22,961 nucleotides of DNA from the NCBI GenBank assembly GCA_937906775.1, contig CALCUD010000113.1:1-22961 (forward strand). Direction: 5' to 3'. Each line of letters starts with the position of its first letter. Position 1 is the first letter of the stretch. This DNA is from an uncultured Clostridia bacterium. GTDB taxonomy: Bacteria > Bacillota > Clostridia > Christensenellales > Aristaeellaceae. The notes beneath the pieces are model-generated. The model worked only from the letters and a program-made list of their open reading frames with translations, was not told where the DNA came from and made no database searches. The position numbers and the translations under genes are program-made. Below, piece by piece: positions 22,101 through 22,961 of the stretch.

Positions 22101-22961
22101 GTAAGGGTCAGATTGTTGCCGTCCCGCCGTTTAAGCGTCCAGTCAGGTGCTTCTGTCAGTTGCGCAGAAGCGCGTTGGTTCAAATAGACATTCTGAATGA
22201 CAGTACCTGATTCGCCATCGACATAAACTTGAATCACATCGTCCGCGTTCCAGTCGATGCTGAGCAGAGAATCTGTCACTACAATCAGGCAATTTACGGT
22301 CATTCCGTTTTCTGTGGACACTGTAATGACAGAAGTACCAATACTCTTCGCTGTTACGGTTCCGTCTTCATCCACCGTGGCCACATCCGGATCGGAAGAA
22401 CTCCAATACAGTATTGCTCCATCCGCTGCGGAAGGTTGGATTTCCACATCAAAACGTCCGGTTTCACCGGTCAGCAGATACATAATAGAATCAAGCACAT
22501 TCAGTCCTTCAACTTCCGGCGGAATCGTCCCTTCAGGCGTTGTAATTACGAAGGTCGCATAGGCATCATACTGATAGTTTGTTCCCTGATAACGGACATA
22601 TGCCTGATACACACCCTCCTTGCTGAAGGAAACGGTAAATGTATCTTCACCCATATTCACCTGTGCATAGCGATTAAAGGAACCCACACCGTAAAGGAAC
22701 GGATTTGCATCAGCAGGTAATGCAGATCCCGACGGTGACGCCACCGGCGTCACATCCATGGATATCTCTTCTCCCACAAGACCTGTAAATGTAGTCATTG
22801 GCAGAGATACGTTTTCCGGCAGAGGTTGCGCAGGTTCCTCCACATTGACGGTAACCAGGCAGGAGTCAGATTGGCCGTTCACCGTACAAATTACACGATA
22901 GGTGTCGCTTCCGGTACGATTGATTCCAAGAAGTATCAGATCGACACTGTTGGTCAAGCTG
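19172..22961 (-). CDS. Giant surface/secreted protein with five copies of an unrecognised ~200-residue module, BIG2 and LRR_5 domains (5' partial)
   Basis: Frame open to the window end, so the N-terminus and signal peptide are missing; at least 1262 residues remain. No enzyme motif was seen. Five divergent copies of one module lie at about 22538-22957 (partial), 21638-22240, 20744-21325, 20138-20704 and 19490-20095. Each has a first half with a W-x-L, R-x-S-G type strand and a YxIxC strand. The second half has LP, then CxPxGTxLP, a strand ending in F, and PGxYxxxxxYxxxNxxY. Two BIG2 domains separate copies 1/2 (22274-22519, SSSDPDVATVDEDGTVTA) and 2/3 (21368-21616, SSDNPSVATVDEEGLVTG). The C-terminus (19208-19456) is an LRR_5 block (IGSKAFSGNSNLMRVYIPES). 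It is the first visible gene of the minus-strand operon. The function is unknown; an adhesive or structural surface role is inferred. Confidence 0.82.
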   Translation of the reverse strand, partial: SLTNSVDLILLGINRTGSDTYRVICTVNGQSDSCLVTVNVEEPAQPLPENVSLPMTTFTGLVGEEISMDVTPVASPSGSALPADANPFLYGVGSFNRYAQVNMGEDTFTVSFSKEGVYQAYVRYQGTNYQYDAYATFVITTPEGTIPPEVEGLNVLDSIMYLLTGETGRFDVEIQPSAADGAILYWSSSDPDVATVDEDGTVTAKSIGTSVITVSTENGMTVNCLIVVTDSLLSIDWNADDVIQVYVDGESGTVIQNVYLNQRASAQLTEAPDWTLKRRDGNNLTLTCEPVTATGGNGELLYGCSIILKSVSDIGTSEYELICSDGIHSDGTTVRVNANSLEGRMPAVVQWKNNSFSCKANERITVYPAVQCWPTGTALPDNAVISIAGDQYWNATINTKDLTVSRSMITLAFSEPGIYTANCVYSCSNMRYLVPITVRVADSTGHVPVRLGQMTLNDSEISIKAGDTAQLTATFTPADATNKRISWSSDNPSVATVDEEGLVTGVSNGRANITCTPEDTNCLPVQCAVVVEDEFTVTEYREMDFQYLQGEIGEPVAGFRLSDGTAGRIEAEGLAPVWTLSRVSGNSAQVELKEYKGTQYIVVSELISGGTDVYQVTCEAGNHIWSGQASLEVQDLGMAAPTRIDIERNVYTADVGEGIELDFTPVCTPAGTSIPAELNAEYIGIGDIYSGLDDAYRFALFTTEDKVNLAFKKPGTYLLSRQYRSCNLTYVTECMITVGEGPLKLLKCTDSEPLVYIGGKSGIASTCIIRDTSVEELYGNELKWSAERLSGDCLTVALRSDQSSASLYVVNAKEEGEEVWRISCSFRGITDYMDITIHAVAARTELPDSVTLYQSSFDGMIGNVIEVPLAVECEPEWTTLPTTEDAAWSFATDGSTKAHAQWSFVNGQMQIIFTDSGYYGGNLIYQSGNVSYHFPISFAVTDEEYVQTEPQHPAISIYKDTLTVYPEGEKEVAITSAVLTDSLDAYSLSSVAAYAERNHAAWSLEILSGDACTLSLRSINTASVQLVLDDITGTGDVAYRIHCAVSEKNVSTDGTIHVAEEDETRPQPELKQTYFTAPVGTKMTIDASMYDHTRTVKLCDGKDSIWDNSEALAAMGYEYDTEEGILTPVFYEPGSYTTTVTNRIGNLTFTQELVIAAYTAREVPAASSRLTFPTALQMIKDEAFAGLNVNVVDLRDTAIKTIGSKAFSGNSNLMRVYIPESVELISDDAFNGCQDFIICCTEGSYVDTWAREMKYPVIYDME
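19490..22957 (-). repeat. Array of five divergent ~200-residue protein modules
   Basis: The copies share a common strand pattern but low identity. Recurrent landmarks are LSGDCLTVALR / ILSGDACTLSL / RVSGNSAQVEL, then VWRISCS / AYRIHCA / VYQVTCE / EYELICS / TYRVICT, and EPGIYTANCVY / KPGTYLLSRQY / DSGYYGGNLIY / EPGSYTTTVT / KEGVYQAYVRY. The spacing between corresponding landmarks is about 190-300 residues, the longer gaps being filled by BIG2 domains. Confidence 0.75.

Overview
The window looks like a chromosomal piece of an anaerobic Bacillota (Clostridia), probably from gut or rumen. This rests on strong AGGAGG-type ribosome binding sites, a MalF/MalG plus GH13 amylase plus LacI cluster, and large secreted proteins built from BIG2 Ig-like, LRR_5 (BspA-like), cohesin and dockerin domains. 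A Christensenellales or Lachnospiraceae source is a guess only. No rRNA, tRNA, CRISPR array, transposase or phage gene was seen.

Region 1 (1-4960, + strand) is a maltodextrin operon: malF (5' end outside the window), malG, an intracellular GH13 maltogenic amylase/neopullulanase, and a LacI-type regulator. It is tightly packed and closed by a strong two-way terminator. The transporter would import linear maltodextrins, the amylase would cut them in the cytoplasm, and the regulator probably senses the sugar. The binding protein gene is expected just upstream.

Region 2 (about 4980-11160) is a visibly more GC-rich block of unrelated genes. It starts with a GNAT acetyltransferase remnant against the terminator. 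On the minus strand follow a cyclase-family (kynurenine formamidase-like) hydrolase and an FMN-binding PNPOx-like protein. Divergent from these is an 829-residue secreted/membrane protein that fuses a lipase-like alpha/beta hydrolase to a C-terminal YhhN-like (lysoplasmalogenase family) membrane domain. An Old Yellow Enzyme-type oxidoreductase with a C-terminal cysteine cluster (minus) and a small membrane zinc-ribbon protein (plus) complete the block.

Region 3 (11135-22961, minus strand) holds three giant exported proteins in apparent operon order. The first, cut by the window end, has five divergent copies of a module of about 200 residues that I do not recognise, interleaved with BIG2 domains. 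The second is a subtilisin-like protease with five BIG2-type domains. The third has a near mirror-symmetric architecture centred on cohesin-dockerin-cohesin. All three carry LRR_5 units, and a GC-rich hairpin ends the operon. A plausible reading, inferred only, is a cell-surface or extracellular assembly with a processing protease.
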